Shown: in pieces, positions 6,759 to 7,787 of the stretch | Layout: each line of letters opens with the position of its first letter | Numbering within the stretch: position 1 is the stretch's first letter | Source: Pseudomonadota bacterium | GTDB lineage: Bacteria; Pseudomonadota; Alphaproteobacteria; Rhizobiales; Kaistiaceae | Assembly (NCBI GenBank): GCA_023433185.1 | Contig: JAEZEN010000149.1 | Coordinates: 1 to 7,787 of the forward strand | DNA length: 7,787 bases | Reading direction: 5' to 3' | Notes under the pieces: generated by a model | The model's input: only the letters and a program-made list of their open reading frames with translations | Database searches by the model: none | What the model was told of the DNA's origin: nothing | Position numbers and translations under genes: made by a program

Positions 6759-7527
6759 GCTCGAGGACGTCACCAAGGTCTTCCGCAAGCGCGGGCGCGT
6801 GGGCGGCCGCGGCGAGACGACGGTGGCGCTCGACCGCATCTCGGTGCGGATCGGCGGCGCGCGCACCCTCGGCGTCATCGGCGAGAGCGGTTCGGGAAAG
6901 TCGACGCTGGCGCGGATCGCGCTCCGCATGATCGCCCCGGACAGCGGGACCATCCGTTTCGCCGGCCGCGACATCACTCGCGTCTCCGGCCGGGCGCTCC
7001 GGCCGTTTCGCCGCAAGGTCCAGCCGGTCTTCCAGGACAGTGCCGGCGCCCTCGACCCGCGCATGACCATTGCCCAGACCCTTCGTGAGCCGCTCGCCCT
7101 CCGCGGCGACGTTCCGCGCTCGGAATGGCAGCGGCGGATCGACGACGTTCTGGCCGCGATCGAACTGTCGCCCGGGCTCGCCGACCGCTATCCGCGCCAG
7201 CTCGCGGGCGGGCAGCGCCAGCGTGTCGGCATCGCCCGGGCGCTGCTGATGGAGCCCGAGATCCTGATCCTCGACGAGCCGGTCTCCGCGCTCGACGTCT
7301 CGGTCCAGGCGAGCGTCCTCAACCTGCTCCGCGACCTCCAGAAGGAGCGGGGACTGAGCTACCTTTTCATCGGTCACGACCTGTCGATCGCCGAGTATTT
7401 CTGCGACGACATCCTGGTCCTCCAGCACGGCGTCCAGCGGGAGTTCGCCGACGCGGAGACCCTGTTCCGCAACCCGCAGGACGACTATACGCGCGCCCTG
7501 ATCGCCGCCATGCCGCGCCAGCTCTGA
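6751..7527 (+). CDS. ABC transporter ATP-binding protein, DppF/NikE-type
   Basis: This is the second ATPase of the importer, 258 residues, expected to pair with the preceding subunit in an asymmetric dimer. The motifs are intact: Walker A GESGSGKST (44-52), Q-loop VFQDSAGALDPRMT (Q95), signature LAGGQRQR (151-158), Walker B ILILDEPVSALD (171-182) and switch histidine H209 in FIGHDL. The FQD...LDPRMT sequence and the LF.NP..DYTRALIAA ending are typical of the DppF/OppF/GsiA C-half group. The protein stops right after DDYTRALIAAMPRQL, so it lacks the longer tail of full-size DppF and is closer in length to NikE. A small Gly/Arg-rich insertion (GRVGGRGE, 15-22) follows the first strand, a spot that is variable in this family. 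The start is ATG 6751, which overlaps the previous gene by 8 nt in another frame. The Shine-Dalgarno match is weak and coupling is likely. Confidence 0.94.
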   Translation: MLELEDVTKVFRKRGRVGGRGETTVALDRISVRIGGARTLGVIGESGSGKSTLARIALRMIAPDSGTIRFAGRDITRVSGRALRPFRRKVQPVFQDSAGALDPRMTIAQTLREPLALRGDVPRSEWQRRIDDVLAAIELSPGLADRYPRQLAGGQRQRVGIARALLMEPEILILDEPVSALDVSVQASVLNLLRDLQKERGLSYLFIGHDLSIAEYFCDDILVLQHGVQREFADAETLFRNPQDDYTRALIAAMPRQL

Positions 7528-7563
7528 GGGGCGCGCAGCGTCGCCGGCGCGGGGCGATGGTCT

Positions 7564-7787
7564 TCAGCCGAGCGTCCGGAGGTGGCGGATCGGCCGGGCC
7601 GGCGCCAGCGCCTCGGCCGCCGCGACGATTCCCTGCGCGTCGATGCCGAAGTGGCGATAGAGGTCGGCGATGGTGCCGGTCTGGCCGAAATGCTCGACGC
7701 CGAGCGAGCGGGTGCGGTGGCCGGCGACGGCGCCGAGCCAGCCGAGCGTCGCCGGGTGGCCGTCGATGACGGTGACCAGGCCGCAGT
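7564..7787 (-). CDS. Transketolase-like thiamine-diphosphate enzyme, C-terminal fragment (runs off window)
   Basis: The reverse strand reads open from the right edge to TGA at 7566-7564, giving 73 residues beginning CGLVTVIDGHPATLGWLGAV and ending IRHLRTLG. The patterns VTVIDGHPATL.WLG, LGVEHFGQTGTIADLYRHFGID and IVAAAEAL are those of the C-terminal domain of transketolases and of the related single-chain pyruvate dehydrogenase E1. In transketolases this domain helps position the phosphate of the sugar substrate. The resemblance to a transketolase-like enzyme is clear, but the fragment cannot separate a true transketolase from an E1-like 2-oxoacid enzyme. The gene converges on the ABC operon with a 36-nt gap and probably has its own promoter outside the window. 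No functional link to the operon is evident. Confidence 0.8.
   Translation of the reverse strand, partial: CGLVTVIDGHPATLGWLGAVAGHRTRSLGVEHFGQTGTIADLYRHFGIDAQGIVAAAEALAPARPIRHLRTLG

Noticed and set aside
7514..7563. Possible bidirectional terminator between the converging genes
   Set aside because: Only a 6-bp stem (CGCGCC 7514-7519 with GGCGCG 7530-7535) is visible, partly inside the ATPase gene and with no T-run on either strand. Not enough to call.

Overview
The window is very GC-rich DNA with G/C-biased third codon positions and densely packed, partly overlapping genes. This fits an alphaproteobacterium, although the window alone cannot fix the taxon. Seven genes lie on the + strand in what looks like one operon, and an eighth gene converges on it from the - strand at the right edge.

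Left part (1-2415). A gene cut by the window edge encodes the C-terminal 219 residues of a divergent hydantoinase B (HyuB)-like protein. An ATGA overlap joins it to a complete HyuB-family protein of 585 residues. The HyuA/HyuB superfamily includes N-methylhydantoinase, 5-oxoprolinase and acetone/acetophenone carboxylase, which are ATP-dependent ring-opening or carboxylating enzymes. A HyuA partner would be expected upstream, outside the window.

Central and right part (2430-7527). Five genes encode a complete Dpp/Opp/Nik-type ABC importer: a secreted family-5 solute-binding protein, a DppC-type permease, a DppB-type permease and two ATPases. The two permease genes are in the reverse of the usual B-then-C order. 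Most junctions overlap (4, 4 and 8 nt). The exception is an 89-nt gap after the binding-protein gene, which holds a perfect 13-bp inverted repeat. That hairpin could set the binding protein apart from the membrane subunits in expression, and it also argues that the first permease starts at a downstream GTG rather than at the ATG lying in the hairpin loop.

Right edge (7564-7787, - strand). This is the C-terminal 73 residues of a transketolase-like thiamine-diphosphate enzyme. It is convergent, 36 nt from the end of the transport operon, and probably a separate transcription unit.

Working model: the importer brings a small cyclic amide, hydantoin-like, oxoproline-like or peptide-derived compound into the cell, and the Hyu proteins hydrolyse or carboxylate it using ATP. 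The substrate cannot be read from the sequence. No RNA gene, CRISPR array, insertion sequence or integration site was seen. The only gap between genes longer than 36 nt is the 89-nt hairpin region.
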